29,233 nucleotides of DNA, from assembly GCA_003427395.1 (NCBI GenBank), contig BFEA01000069.1, positions 396,153-425,385 on the forward strand, written 5' to 3'. The first letter of the stretch is position 1, and each line of letters starts with the position of its first letter. Below are positions 7,661 through 19,087 of the stretch, piece after piece. A program made the position numbers and the translations under genes. Below the pieces are notes generated by a model. It was not told where the DNA came from, ran no database searches, and saw only the letters and a list, made by a program, of their open reading frames with translations. The DNA is from Chara braunii. Lineage: Eukaryota > Streptophyta > Charophyceae > Charales > Characeae.

Positions 7661-9269
7661 GTGATTGTTTTTGAAGGCGTGTGGCTCGCCGTCATACATT
7701 TGAGCTTACCGCGTGCGGGAGATGCGAGTAGAGGTTCAATCGAGGCCATTTGTTGGCCCCGGACTACCTCGAGACTGCGGTTTTCTTTGGCGACGAATAT
7801 ATTTCTACTTGACTTTCTTGAGTGAGCCAGGGCGTATTCGGCACCTCTTCACTTAAGGTCAGTCAATTGATTGACTCAGATTGTTTTTCACACCTGTGTG
7901 AACCCACACTTTGCTTGACCCTGTTTGTTTTGAGCGTTCAAAAGAAAAGGTTGAGTAAGGCGTGTGTGGTCATGCATGTGAAAAGTGGGATCTGACCTGA
8001 GTATGGGTTGCTGGATTTTCTTGGTCTGTGGTTGTTTTTGTGTGTGCAGGTAGGTAGAAGGATGCCTACAAAGGAGTTTGATTTATTCCTATTTGGGATA
8101 TATAAAAAATACCGTCTTCTTTCTACTTATTACCTGCTTGTTTGTAAAAAAAAACTTGTTATTTTGAAAATGGTTAATCCAGTGAGTGCCATAAAAAAAG
8201 TTTTAAATAAAGAAGATAAAGTTAAATTGATCTAGCTTTTTCCTAAGGTCTACTTATTCTATCCCGAACGACCTTATCCGCCTGTACCTGTCTAAATGAT
8301 TCTCATTCTTTACCTTTCCCGAATTTTTTTCATCTAAGTTACCCTGGACTCAGGAGAAATGAAAAATACATGAAAGCTATATTTGTAGTGGACACATCTT
8401 CTATCTCTAGGAAGCATCCGGGGCAGAGGTTCGTTGCTTCAGGAACCGACCCTGTTATCGACCTAGAGTGGACCATTCTAAGGGGGGTTACTTTGTTGAT
8501 TCGGTGGAGACGGCCCGACTTGTTAGATCCGAGTTGTGTGCTCAGACGAGGAGGAGGAGTACCTCAGACCACTTCATAGAGGGAGAGGCATGAAACACTC
8601 AAAGCAGTGCACCTGAACAAGAATCATCCGCAAAGCAGCCTGTCATCCAAGAAGATTGAGAATTTATGGAGACATGTGTGTGTTGCCTAATCTTAGGTCG
8701 ATGTTACGATGAAATGAATAACTTTGGCAGCGCATCTCATCAAGTAAAAACTGCATCAGTACGACTACCTTGTCGGCTGCATTGAGGTTATTGTCGAAGC
8801 CAACTTCTAGTTGGCAGCTCAGTGTGATGTTTTGTTTCATCGATTCCAACCTAGGGTGGACAAATTTTATTTTTGTCCTGTGTTCGTTGGATGTACCATA
8901 TGATGATTTGAATGCTTTCAGTTGTTATTTTAGATTGGATATATATTCCTATTGATGACGGTCGATTCCTTTTGATGTAATTATGCGTGGTTGTTATAAC
9001 CTTTCTTTTTTATTGGTGTCGAAAGGGACTAGGATTGAGTTGGGGGTTTCAAGCTTAGTTGAGACCGTCCTAGTCGACCAGCGTTCGCTTCGTACTTAGG
9101 AGATCAACGCCCTAATGGACGACGATGTCCGGGTTCAATAGGTGTTTTAACCACACGTACCTATACTACAACGAGTGAGCAAACGTCCTTGGCTGACCCA
9201 CCTCTGCAACTGCATGTAAAAGTTTTTGCACGTGGGTCAGTAGCTCGGTACGGATACGCCCCTAAGGGT
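7661..9269. other. Unassigned sequence
   Basis: There is no RNA gene or recognisable protein. Short frames at 8008-8235, 8370-8579 and 8664-8849 (minus) have no motif or shared direction. The interval lies inside the sequence separating the two satellite blocks and may be decayed transposon DNA, but I see no LTRs, primer site or pol motif. Confidence 0.4.
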
Positions 9270-9755
9270 CAACAGAAAAATTCCCACGAGAAATGAAAGT
9301 TGAAAAAACATTCCATAAAATGCCTTCCAATTCTAAAATTTTCAGTTTTATTCGATAAGTTCCCGTCTAAATATGAGTTTTCCCTTCCAACTACATCTAT
9401 TTGTTCAAGATGGAATAAAAGTCTGGATGAGTTTATGAAATGCTTTAATTAAATTTTCATTCTACTAAAACAAATATCTTCTAATTTAGATTGGATTGAC
9501 CTATTTATGACTGAAAATCCTTACTTAGAATAACAGTTCAATTAAAATATTTCATGAACTTATCCAGACTTTCATTCCATCGCTAGCATCCAGTTCAAAT
9601 AAGAAGTGATATCCCATTCTTGGAAGGAAAAATTTCAAGCAAGACGGAAAACTTTAAATTTGGAATGACATTTTTTACGATGGAATGAAAATTTAAAATT
9701 TAGAATATAATTTTATTCTAGAGTGATTATTTAATTCTGGAAAATTTTTCTGTTG
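9270..9755. mobile_element. Fold-back MITE-like element, 486 bp
   Basis: The left end CAACAGAAAAATTCCCA pairs with the right end TGGAAAATTTTTCTGTTG. Complementarity then continues inward at intervals: the ATTCCAAATTT-like block near 9320-9365 pairs with that near 9635-9690. The innermost arms, about 9407-9464 and 9526-9582, are complementary over roughly 56 bp at about 85%, including AAGTCTGGATGAGTTTATGA against its inverted counterpart. The element is AT-rich and has no coding capacity. No certain target-site duplication was found, so the superfamily is undetermined. A transcript would form a long imperfect hairpin able to feed small-RNA pathways. Confidence 0.8.
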
Positions 9756-10035
9756 GTGGTGACAACCACTTAGGAAAGCAAGCTTCTGCCCCGGGGGAAC
9801 CTATCCTGTCGTAGGGGACCGTGGGATGTACAACTGGCGCATCCGGCTAGAGCGGCGAAGGGACGACGGTACTGCGGCCGTCTTGTCGGTTCGCAGTGTT
9901 AATTATGCGTCGTCCCCAAGTTGTCTCTGTTTTGTTTTGCTTAAACTCCTGCGTGACATGGTCGGGACGACTCCCGCCTCTTCGTGAGAAAAGGCGGACG
10001 TCGATGCGCTCGACAACAATGCTACGTAGGTAAAA

Positions 10036-12543
10036 AGGACCTCATCTCTAGCCCCAGTTCAATGTCATAGGCAAACGAGCAAGGCGACCGGATCAATCAG
10101 GAGGACCTCATCTTCAGCCCCAGTTCAATATCTTAGGCAAACGAGCAAGGCCCGGATGGGTCAGGAGGACCTCATCTCCAGCCCTAGTTCAATGTCTTAG
10201 GAAAACGAGCAAGGGAACCAGATGAGTCAGGAGGACCTCATCTCCGGCCCCAGTTCAATGTCTTAGGCAAACAGGCAAGGCGACCGGATGAGTCAGGAGG
10301 ACCTCATCCCCGACCCCAATTCAATGTCTTAGGCAAACGAGCAAGGCGACCGGATGAGTCAGGAGGACCTCATTTTCGGCCCCAATTCAATGTCTTAGGC
10401 AAACGAGCAGGGCGGCCAGATGAGTCAGAAGGACCTCGTCCCCGACCCAAGTTCAATGTCTTAGGCAAACGAGCAGGGCGACCGGATGCGTCAGGAGGAC
10501 CTCATCTCCGACCTCGATTCAATGTCTTAGGCAAACCAGCAGGGCGACCGGATGAGTCCGGAGGACCTCATCTTGGACCCCTGTTCCATGTCTTAGGCAA
10601 ACGAGCAGGGCGACTGGATGAGTCAGGAGGACCTCACCTCTAAACCCAATTCAATGTCTTAGGCAAATGAACAGGGCAACCGGATGAGTCAGGAGGACCT
10701 CATCTCCAGCCCCAGTTCAACGTCTTAGGCAAACGAGCAGGGTGACCAGATGAGTAAGGAGAACCTCACCTCCGGCCCCAGTTCAATGTCTTAGGCAAAT
10801 GAGCAGGGCGTCCAGATGAGTCAGGAGGACCTCACCTCTAACCCCAGTTCAATGTCTTAGGCAAACGAGAAGGGCGACCAGATGAGTCAGGATGAACTCA
10901 TCTCCGACCCTAGTGTCAATGTCTTAGGCAAACAAGTACGGCGACCAGATGAGTCAAAAGGACCTCATCTCTGGCCGCAGTTCAATGTTTTAGGCAAACG
11001 AGCAGGGGGACCGGATGAGTTAGGAGAACCTCATCTCCGACCCCAGTTCAATGTCTTAGGCAAACGAGCAGGGCGACCAGATGAGTCAGGAGGACCTCAT
11101 CTCCGACCCCAGTTCAATGTTTTAGGCAAACGAGCAAGGGGACCCGCTGAGTCTGAAGAACCTCATCTCCGGCTCCAGTTCAATGTTTTAGGCAAACGAG
11201 CAAGGGACCAGATAAGTCAGGAGAACCTTATCTCCGGCCCCAGTCAAATGTCTTAGGCAAACGAGCAAGGGGACGGGATGAGTCACGAGGGCGTCATCTC
11301 CAGCCTTAGTTCAATGTATTGGGGATGAGTCAGGAGGACCTTATCTCCGACCCTAGTTCATGTCTTTGGGAAACGAGCAAGGGGACCGGATGAGTCAAGA
11401 GGACCTCATTTCCAGCCTAGTTCAATGTCTTAGGGAAATGAGCAAGGGGACGGGATGAATCAAGAGAACCTCATCTCCGGCCCCCGTTCAATGTCTCAGA
11501 GAAACGAGCAAGGCGACCAGATAAGTCGATAGGATCTCATATCCAACCCAATTCAATGTCTTAGGGAAACGAGCAAGGCGACCAGATGAGTCGGGAGGAC
11601 CTCATCTCAGGCCCAGTTCAGTGTCTTAGGGAAACGAGCAAGGTGACGGGATGAGTCAGAAGAATCTCATCTCCAACCCCAGTTCAATGTCTTAGGCAAA
11701 CGAGCAAGCGGACCGCATGAGTTAAGAGGACCTCATCTCCAGCCCGAGTTCAATGTCTTAGGCAAAAGAGCAAGGCGACCAGATGAGTCAGGAGGACCTC
11801 ATGTCCAACCTCAGTTCAATGTCTAAGGCAAACGAGCAAGGCGACCACATGAGTCAGGAGGACCTCATCTCCAACCCAGTTCAATGTCTTAGGCAAACCA
11901 GCAAGGCGACCAGATGAGTCAGGAGAACCTCATGTTGAACCCCAGTTCAATGTCTTAGGCAAACGAGCAAGGCGGCTGGATGAGTAAGGAGGACCTCATC
12001 TTCAGTCCTTGTTCTTTGTCTTAGGAAAACGAGCAAGGCGACCAAATGAGTAAGGAGGACCTCATCTCCAGCCCAGTTCAATGTTTTATGCAAACGAGCA
12101 AGACGACCGGATGAGTCAGAAGGTCCTCATCTTCAACTAAGTTCAATGTCTTAGCCAAACGAGCAAGGCGACTGGATCAGTGTGGATGACCTCATGTCCA
12201 GCCTTGTTCAATGTATTAAACAAACGAGCAAGGTGGCTGGATCAGTTAGGACGACCTCATTTTTGGCCCCAATTCAATGTCTTAGGCAAACGAGCAGGGT
12301 GACCAGATGAGTCAGGAGGACCTCGTCCCCGGCCCAAGTTCAATGTCTTAGGCAAACGAGCAGGGCGACCGGATGAGTCTGGAGGACTTCATCTCCGACC
12401 CCTGGTTCATGTCTTAGGCAAACGAGTAGGGCGACCGGATGAGTCAGAAGGACCTCATCTCCAAAGCAAGTTCAATGTCTTAGGCAAATGAGCAGGGCGA
12501 CCGGATGAGTCAGGAGGACCTCATCTTCAGCCACAGTTCATTG
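10036..12543 (+). repeat. 66-bp satellite, main array, left of gap (about 38 monomers)
   Basis: Monomers repeat every 66 bp with the order GGACCTCATCTCC, CAGTTCAATGTCTTAGGCAA, ACGAGCAGGGCGACC, GGATGAGTCAGGA. The first monomers keep the GATCA variant seen at 3255-3607; interior ones have GATGA, with GAGCAGGG and GAGCAAGG subtypes in blocks. One forward frame is stop-free in the consensus (22 codons per monomer) and gives a 124-codon frame at 10882-11256. Single-base indels break it elsewhere, so I treat the array as non-coding. A truncated monomer (GTATTGGGGATGAGTC) at 11326 marks a higher-order unit also found at 14382. Confidence 0.97.
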
Positions 12544-13479
12544 NNNNNNNNNNNNNNNNNNNNNNNNNNNNNNNNNNNNNNNNNNNNNNNNNNNNNNNNN
12601 NNNNNNNNNNNNNNNNNNNNNNNNNNNNNNNNNNNNNNNNNNNNNNNNNNNNNNNNNNNNNNNNNNNNNNNNNNNNNNNNNNNNNNNNNNNNNNNNNNNN
12701 NNNNNNNNNNNNNNNNNNNNNNNNNNNNNNNNNNNNNNNNNNNNNNNNNNNNNNNNNNNNNNNNNNNNNNNNNNNNNNNNNNNNNNNNNNNNNNNNNNNN
12801 NNNNNNNNNNNNNNNNNNNNNNNNNNNNNNNNNNNNNNNNNNNNNNNNNNNNNNNNNNNNNNNNNNNNNNNNNNNNNNNNNNNNNNNNNNNNNNNNNNNN
12901 NNNNNNNNNNNNNNNNNNNNNNNNNNNNNNNNNNNNNNNNNNNNNNNNNNNNNNNNNNNNNNNNNNNNNNNNNNNNNNNNNNNNNNNNNNNNNNNNNNNN
13001 NNNNNNNNNNNNNNNNNNNNNNNNNNNNNNNNNNNNNNNNNNNNNNNNNNNNNNNNNNNNNNNNNNNNNNNNNNNNNNNNNNNNNNNNNNNNNNNNNNNN
13101 NNNNNNNNNNNNNNNNNNNNNNNNNNNNNNNNNNNNNNNNNNNNNNNNNNNNNNNNNNNNNNNNNNNNNNNNNNNNNNNNNNNNNNNNNNNNNNNNNNNN
13201 NNNNNNNNNNNNNNNNNNNNNNNNNNNNNNNNNNNNNNNNNNNNNNNNNNNNNNNNNNNNNNNNNNNNNNNNNNNNNNNNNNNNNNNNNNNNNNNNNNNN
13301 NNNNNNNNNNNNNNNNNNNNNNNNNNNNNNNNNNNNNNNNNNNNNNNNNNNNNNNNNNNNNNNNNNNNNNNNNNNNNNNNNNNNNNNNNNNNNNNNNNNN
13401 NNNNNNNNNNNNNNNNNNNNNNNNNNNNNNNNNNNNNNNNNNNNNNNNNNNNNNNNNNNNNNNNNNNNNNNNNNNNNNN
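12544..13479. other. Assembly gap (936 N)
   Basis: A run of N lies inside the satellite, with satellite monomers on both sides. The missing sequence is almost certainly more of the same array. Its true length may differ from 936. The two long frames drawn across it are artefacts of N translation. Confidence 0.99.
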
Positions 13480-15478
13480 ACCGGATGAGTCAGGAGGACC
13501 TCATTTCCGACCCAGTTCAATGTCTTAGGCAAACGAGCAGGGCGACCGGATGAGTCAGGAGGACCTCATCTCCGACCCCGGTTCAATGTCTTAGGCAAAC
13601 GAGCAGGGGAACCGGATGAGTCGGGAGATCCTCATCCCCGACCGCGGTTGAATGTCTTAGGCAAACGAGCAGGGTCACCGGATGAGTTAGGAGGACCTCA
13701 TCTCCGGCCCTGGTTCCATGTCTTAGTAGGCAAACAAGCAGGGCGGCCGGATGAGTCAGGAGGATCTCATCTCCAACCCCAATTCAATGTCTTAGGCAAA
13801 CGAGCAGGGCGACCAGATGAGTCAGGAAGACCTCATCTTTGGGCCCGGTTCAATGTCTTGGGCAAGCGAGCAGGGTGACCGAATGAGTCAAGAGGACCTC
13901 ATCTCCGGCCCCAGTTCAATATCTTAGGCAAACGAGTAGGGCGACCTGATGAGTCAGGAGGACCTCATCTCCGACCCCAGTTCAATGTCTTAGGCAAACG
14001 AGCAGGGCGACCGGATTTGTCAGGAGGACATAATCTCCGGCCCCAGTTCAATATTTTAGGTAAACGAGCAGGGCGACCAGATGAGTTAAGAGGACCTCAT
14101 CTCAAGCCGCAGTACAATGTCTTAGGCAAACGAGCGAGGGGACCAGATGAGTCTGGAGGATCTCATCTCCGACCCAGTTTAATGTCTTAGGCAAACGAGC
14201 AAGGGGACTGGATGAGTCCAAAGAACCTCGTCTCCGGCCCCAGTTTAATGTTTTAGGCAAACGAGCAAGGGTTCCGGATGAGTCAGGAGGACCTTATCTC
14301 CGGCCCCAGTCAAATGTCTTAGGCAAACGAGCAAGGGGACGAGATGAGTCAGGAGGACGTCATATCCAGCCTTAGTTAAATGTATTGGGGATGAGTCAGG
14401 AGGAGCTTATCTCCGACCCCAGTTCATGTCTTTGGGAAACGAGCAAGGGGACCGGATGAGTAAGGAGGACCTCATTTCCAGCCTAGTTCAATGTCTTAGG
14501 GAAATGAGCAAGGGGACGGGATGAATCAAGAGAACCTCATCTCCGGCCCCTGTTCAATGTCTTAGGGAAACGAGCAAGGCGACTGGATGAGTCGAGAGGA
14601 TCTCGTTTCCAACCCAGTTCTATGTCTTAGGGAAACGATCAAGGCGACCTGATGAGTCAAGAGCACCTCATCTCCAGCCCCAATTCAATGTCTTAGGGAA
14701 ATGAGCAAGGTGAACGGATGAGTCAGAAGAACCTCATCTCCAACCCTAGTTCAATGTCTTAGAGAAACGAGCAAGGCGACCGGATGAGTCAGGAGGACCT
14801 CATCTCTGGCCCAGTTCAATGTCTTAGGGAAACGAGCAAGGTGACGGGATGAGTTAGGAGAATCTCATCTCCAACCCCAGTTCAATGTCTTAGGCAAACG
14901 AGCAAGGCGACCGCATGAGTCAGGAGGACCTCATCTCTAGCCCGAGTTCAATGTCTTAGGCAAACGAGCAAGGCGACCAGATGAGTAAGGAGGACCTCAT
15001 GTCCAACCTCAGTTCAATGTCTTAGGCAAACGAGCAAGGCGACCACATGAGTCAGGAGGACCTCATCTCCAACCCAGTTCAATGTCTTAGGCAAACGAGC
15101 AAGGCGACTAGATGAGTCAGGAGAACCTCATGTCCAACCCAGTTCAATGTCTTAGGCAAACGAGCAAGGCGACGGGATGAGTAGGGAAGACCTCATCTCT
15201 AACCCTTGTTCTTTGTCTTAGGAAAACGAGCAAGGCAACCAGATGAGTCAGGAGGACCTCATCTCTAGCCCAGTTCAATGTTTTATGCAAACGAGCAAGA
15301 CGACCGGATGAGTTAGGAGGAACTCATCTTCAGCTTAGTTCAATGTCTTAGCCAAACGAGCAAGTCGCCCGGATCAGTGTGGATGACCTCATGTCCAGCC
15401 CAGTTCAATGTGTTAAACAAACGAGCAAGGTGACCGGATCAATTAGGAGGACCTCATTTCCAGCTCCAGTTCAAGTCA
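13480..15478 (+). repeat. 66-bp satellite, main array, right of gap (about 30 monomers)
   Basis: This continues the same 66-bp monomers to about 15478, where the array ends at CAGTTCAAGTCATCG. The last monomers again carry GATCAG/GATCAA variants, as at the outer left edge. From about 14300 to 15440 the monomer order and private variants repeat those of about 11240-12240, including the truncated GTATTGGGGATGAGTC unit and GTGTGGATGACCTCATGTCC (12180 and 15377). The right copy has about two extra monomers. Confidence 0.97.
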
Positions 15479-15617
15479 TCGCAAGTAGATATTGTGAATT
15501 TCATTTCAGGCATATGAATTTCGATAAGCATATTATTTCTGATTCAGTTGCAGCCCTGAATCAAAGTCAAGGAAATACACAAAAAGTAAAAACTCGGCTA
15601 AACTGAATGAAGGGTAG

Positions 15618-15626
15618 TATAAATAG
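15618..15626 (+). promoter_or_regulatory. TATA-box motif
   Basis: TATAAATAG is a textbook plant TATA box, 140 bp beyond the last satellite monomer and followed by GC-richer sequence. No gene, LTR terminus or transcript start is identifiable downstream, so activity is unproven. Confidence 0.4.
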
Positions 15627-17879
15627 AGGTATATGGGATCCTAAGGGAGATCGCGTCGGTCTACCGCAAAGTCCCCTGCCTCCAGGGTCCCGCCTAAACC
15701 CCCGGCAGAGCTCGCGCAATCGGTGGGGTGAACCTCCCATAGAGCCCGTGGCACAGATTACGGGTTTTAATCCCGCCTGCTGCCTTCCTCTCTGAACCAA
15801 AAAACTAGACTGAGAGTGAGAAGGACATAAGAAGAGATATTGAGTCGCTCAAATACAAGAGAGGCGCGCTCAGACTCACATGAGAGGGCCTTGATTCCTT
15901 CACTTGCTTGAGGGCCCCACAATGACGGCCAAAGTCGCAACAAAACGGTTGAACTCGAAGTCAAAATGCAGAGCAGTCGCACCCTGACAACCCTCAAAGT
16001 CGCAACAACATCCCCTATGTGGAGCCATATCACTCCCCAAAGTTGCAACGTCGTCACTTTTGGTCAAACTGCTACTACGCAGCCTACGTTGATTGCGTTC
16101 AAGTAGAATACACCGCCACCTCGGCAGGAAACAACACTAAACTCAATACCGCCTCATAACCACTCTTTCTCCGATCAACAACACTCACACCCAAGTACAG
16201 CTTGAATCCGCACCTTCTGTTCTCTTCATCACATCAATGATATGTTGGGCAGTAAAAAAACCCTTAACCGCCCAACAATAACATTCCTTCACACTGGACG
16301 AAATGACAGGCTCACGGACTGAAACAACAACAATGACTGTGTTTCACGAGGAAAACTGTCGCTGGCGGCCTTGCAAATCGGCGGACCTTCAGTTCATCCT
16401 GCATGGCCAGTCTGCCAGGTAAGTTCCCTCTCTGCAAGCCAGTTCTAGGAGCAAGGTGTGAGTCGACGACACAATGCCTCATAGCCTGCCGCATCCGCTC
16501 CCTCCAGTTGCTGCGAACAACACCATTGTACCGCGACAACACCAACACTCAACCCAATTGCCACAATGTTGTACTCAAAAGTATGCAGCGCGATCATTAC
16601 GAAGAATGCGAGCACAAGGGTTACGACTACTACCAGGGGCAGCGGCTCAACAATCAACAGATTGCTGGCTCAAAAACAACAATACAACACGGGTCCAGAT
16701 CCGAAGTCCACGACATCACGCTACAGAAGACAACCAGATTGCGGTAGCAGAACTGGGAATTTGGGATGCAAGGATCGGTGAAGCTATGCTGCAAAGCCAG
16801 CCATACTGTGATGAAGCAGATCACCAGATTTTCAAAGTGCGGGACCGCCGCTGTTGAGAATTAGCTATAGCAGCACTTCGCTCATAGGACAACAGTTCCT
16901 ACCCCCGCTAATGCACACTAAACTTCCCTTCTCCTCGATACCCAGCACACAGGGTACCTTTACACAGCTACTAGCAGCTTGTAGGTCGACAATGCGTCCT
17001 GCTGACATCTGCAACAGCGACTGCAGTGCATGAAGATGCCGACCTCGTAGACCATCGCCAAGACCAGGTACGTGCACTCACCCCATCATCCTCATCCTTC
17101 TCTCTCAGTCTATTCTCATTCGGGTAGCCCAACTTGCGGTCGTCACTGGATTTGAACTCCTGTTTGCAATTCAACAATTTCGTGTGTGCATCAACTGAGC
17201 ACCCTGCCAATGTGAGGAATGAGAAGGAATCTCCCCCAAGCATACGGATTCATGCAGTGCTTTCCAGCCGTGTCTATTCTCAGTATGGCACCGTAGCTCG
17301 GCTTTCAATTCATTCCGCTTCGTCAACTCTCTTTGGTAAGTACTTGCCCTCTCTCTTTCCTCCGAGTCTCTCCTTTCCTCTCACTTTCTCGCATGCGGAC
17401 TTGCTCGCTGGTCCGTACGTCCCTATCATTGTTCAATGGGATCACCATACTATCACCAACGGAGCTTCAAATAATGTGCACAAGCGGACACACATCCATT
17501 ATTTGTTGCCTCATTGGTGGACAGCGTGATCAATAGGAAAACCCAATGAACCTGATTTCTAAAACGAACACGATGACTATTTGAGAATTCGGCAACCACT
17601 TCGAAGTCGGCGTGCACCACGATGTTGAGGTCTCGACCAGCAGCACGTTAACACTGAGATCTCAAATTACGAGGAACAACACAATCTCGAGCAGCACCTC
17701 ACTGACCTCCAGTGCAAACGCAGAATGGACCTCCCGCTGGAACATGGGAAAAAACATCCCTGTTGAGTTGTGCCCGGTGCACAAATCAACAACGTGCAGA
17801 CTGGGAATGAATCCTCAATTTAGATCAATGCCTCTTTTGCGTTGGAGGCTGCACAATGCCAATCAGGTGGTTAGGTGAA

Positions 17880-17880
<1 letters not shown>
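15627..17880. other. Unassigned, moderately GC-rich sequence
   Basis: No protein domain or RNA gene is recognised. Overlapping open frames lie near 16400-16860 (for example 16474-16857) and 17134-17529, with no coherent homologous-looking peptide. Good splice-donor words occur (CAGGTAAGT at 16419, TTTGGTAAGT at 17332), and pyrimidine tracts follow the latter. A non-coding transcript from the TATA motif at 15618 is possible but unsupported. Confidence 0.4.
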
Positions 17881-17964
<84 letters not shown>

Positions 17965-17965
17965 N

Positions 17966-18015
<50 letters not shown>

Positions 18016-18027
18016 CACACACACACA
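17881..18027. repeat. (CT)n(CA)n compound microsatellite
   Basis: CT repeats run from about 17881 to 17928, followed by CA repeats to 18027 with one unresolved base at 17965. The structure mirrors the compound tract at the window start. Overlapping open frames encode Ser-Leu and Thr-His alternations only. Confidence 0.97.
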
Positions 18028-18849
18028 TGTGCGCCTTTCCCCCTCTTGCCCCGTGACCTCGACTACAGTTGGTACGTCAAGTTGCTATCCTGTACCTTAG
18101 TCGTGGTGGCGACTACGAGGAGCGACACCTCAATCTAGGCAACGACTGCAAGGAGTAGCCTTCAGAAGTGGTACATCGACAGTGAGGCGCAACCATGCCA
18201 CTATCAGCAAAATTTCGACCTCAATCATGGCGATGCCGACAGCGAGCGGTAGCAGCATAAATTAACGAGCAGTAGCGACATGGATCAGCAAGCACTGGCA
18301 ATATGGTCCCGCTGCTAGATTCACTATTTGTGTATCATGAGAATGAATCTTTCCCTAAAAAGTGGAAAGATTCATTGCACATTTACACCAAAGAGAACCT
18401 TGCTCCTGAGCGCAGCCCCTGCTGGTCATACCGGCCAGGCTGTCACACCAAATCCATTTCTGTCACTGCTAATCACTCCGCAACACCTCGAAACCCCCGT
18501 TTTGAATGCTCCCTCGCTCAATTTCGCCTGGAAGCAAGCGAGATATTCGTTTTTCCACTTTCCTCCGTCTCTCCCCCCGCCATCTCTCCACGTAGTACTT
18601 TTCCTCTAGAGCTCCAAAGCCAGCCATTAACTTCGAATTCCGACTTCGACATTAGGTTTCCATGATCAAGAACATTAGAAATGAGTCTTCATTCGCCTGT
18701 TTCCATCGATATTCCCGTCCAAGTACAGTCTCCTTTCTCTTTGTTGCTATGTATCTCCCTCCTCTCTTTGCCTTCCTCGCTCTCGTTCATTTCTCCTTCG
18801 CCCTCCTCCCGCGCGAAACAGTGCGCTAAGCCAGGCACCGCAGTACGGA
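18028..18849. other. Unassigned sequence before rRNA fragments
   Basis: A 120-codon frame (18303-18665) and pyrimidine-rich DNA (about 18730-18815) are present. No domain is recognised. The frame at 18681-18998 runs into the 25S rRNA fragment and is therefore spurious at its 3' half. Confidence 0.4.
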
Positions 18850-19079
18850 CTGCAGACCGGTGGTTGTGGAAGTCAAAATCCACTAAGGTGAGTATAGCAA
18901 CTCACCTGCCGAATCAATCAGCCCCGATTGGATGGTACTGCAACGCGCAGCTCCGACGTTGCACCCAGTGGGAGGGCCCAGGGCCTACTGTGACGTGAGC
19001 TAGGTGCAGCGGCTCTCGGTACAGATCTTGGTGGTAATAACAAATATTCAAATGATAACTTTGCAGGCCGACGTGGCCT
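18850..19079 (+). pseudogene. Large-subunit (25S/28S) rRNA fragment, sense
   Basis: GGAAGTCAAAATCCACTAAG, then CAACTCACCTGCCGAATCAA and CAGATCTTGGTGGTAATAAC followed by AAATATTCAAATGATAACTT, match conserved eukaryotic LSU rRNA in the right order. About 5 of 56 positions differ in the most conserved stretch. The segment belongs to LSU domain II as I recall it. Similarity ends at GACGTGG (about 19079), where normal rRNA would continue GGAAAGGTTCC. It is diverged and truncated, hence non-functional. Confidence 0.9.
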
Positions 19080-19087
19080 GCTGCTGA

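Noticed and set aside
12505-13532. Two open frames above 320 codons across the gap
   Set aside because: They consist almost entirely of translated N.
10036-15478. Hammerhead ribozyme-like motif in each satellite monomer (GATGAGTC..GGAC, one copy CTGATGAG near 13946)
   Set aside because: The first core segment and a short stem II are suggestive, but the required GAAA after stem II is CTCA instead and most copies have G in place of the invariant U. No matching stem III cleavage triplet was found.
10036-15478. CRISPR array
   Set aside because: Monomers abut directly with no unique spacers, and the context is eukaryotic. It is an ordinary satellite.
18887-18895. Splice donor-like AAGGTGAGTAT
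   Set aside because: It lies in the LSU rRNA fragment, where the rRNA reads CTAAGGAGTGTGTAAC; the donor look arises by mutation or chance.
18681-18998. 105-codon forward frame
   Set aside because: Its second half is 25S rRNA sequence.
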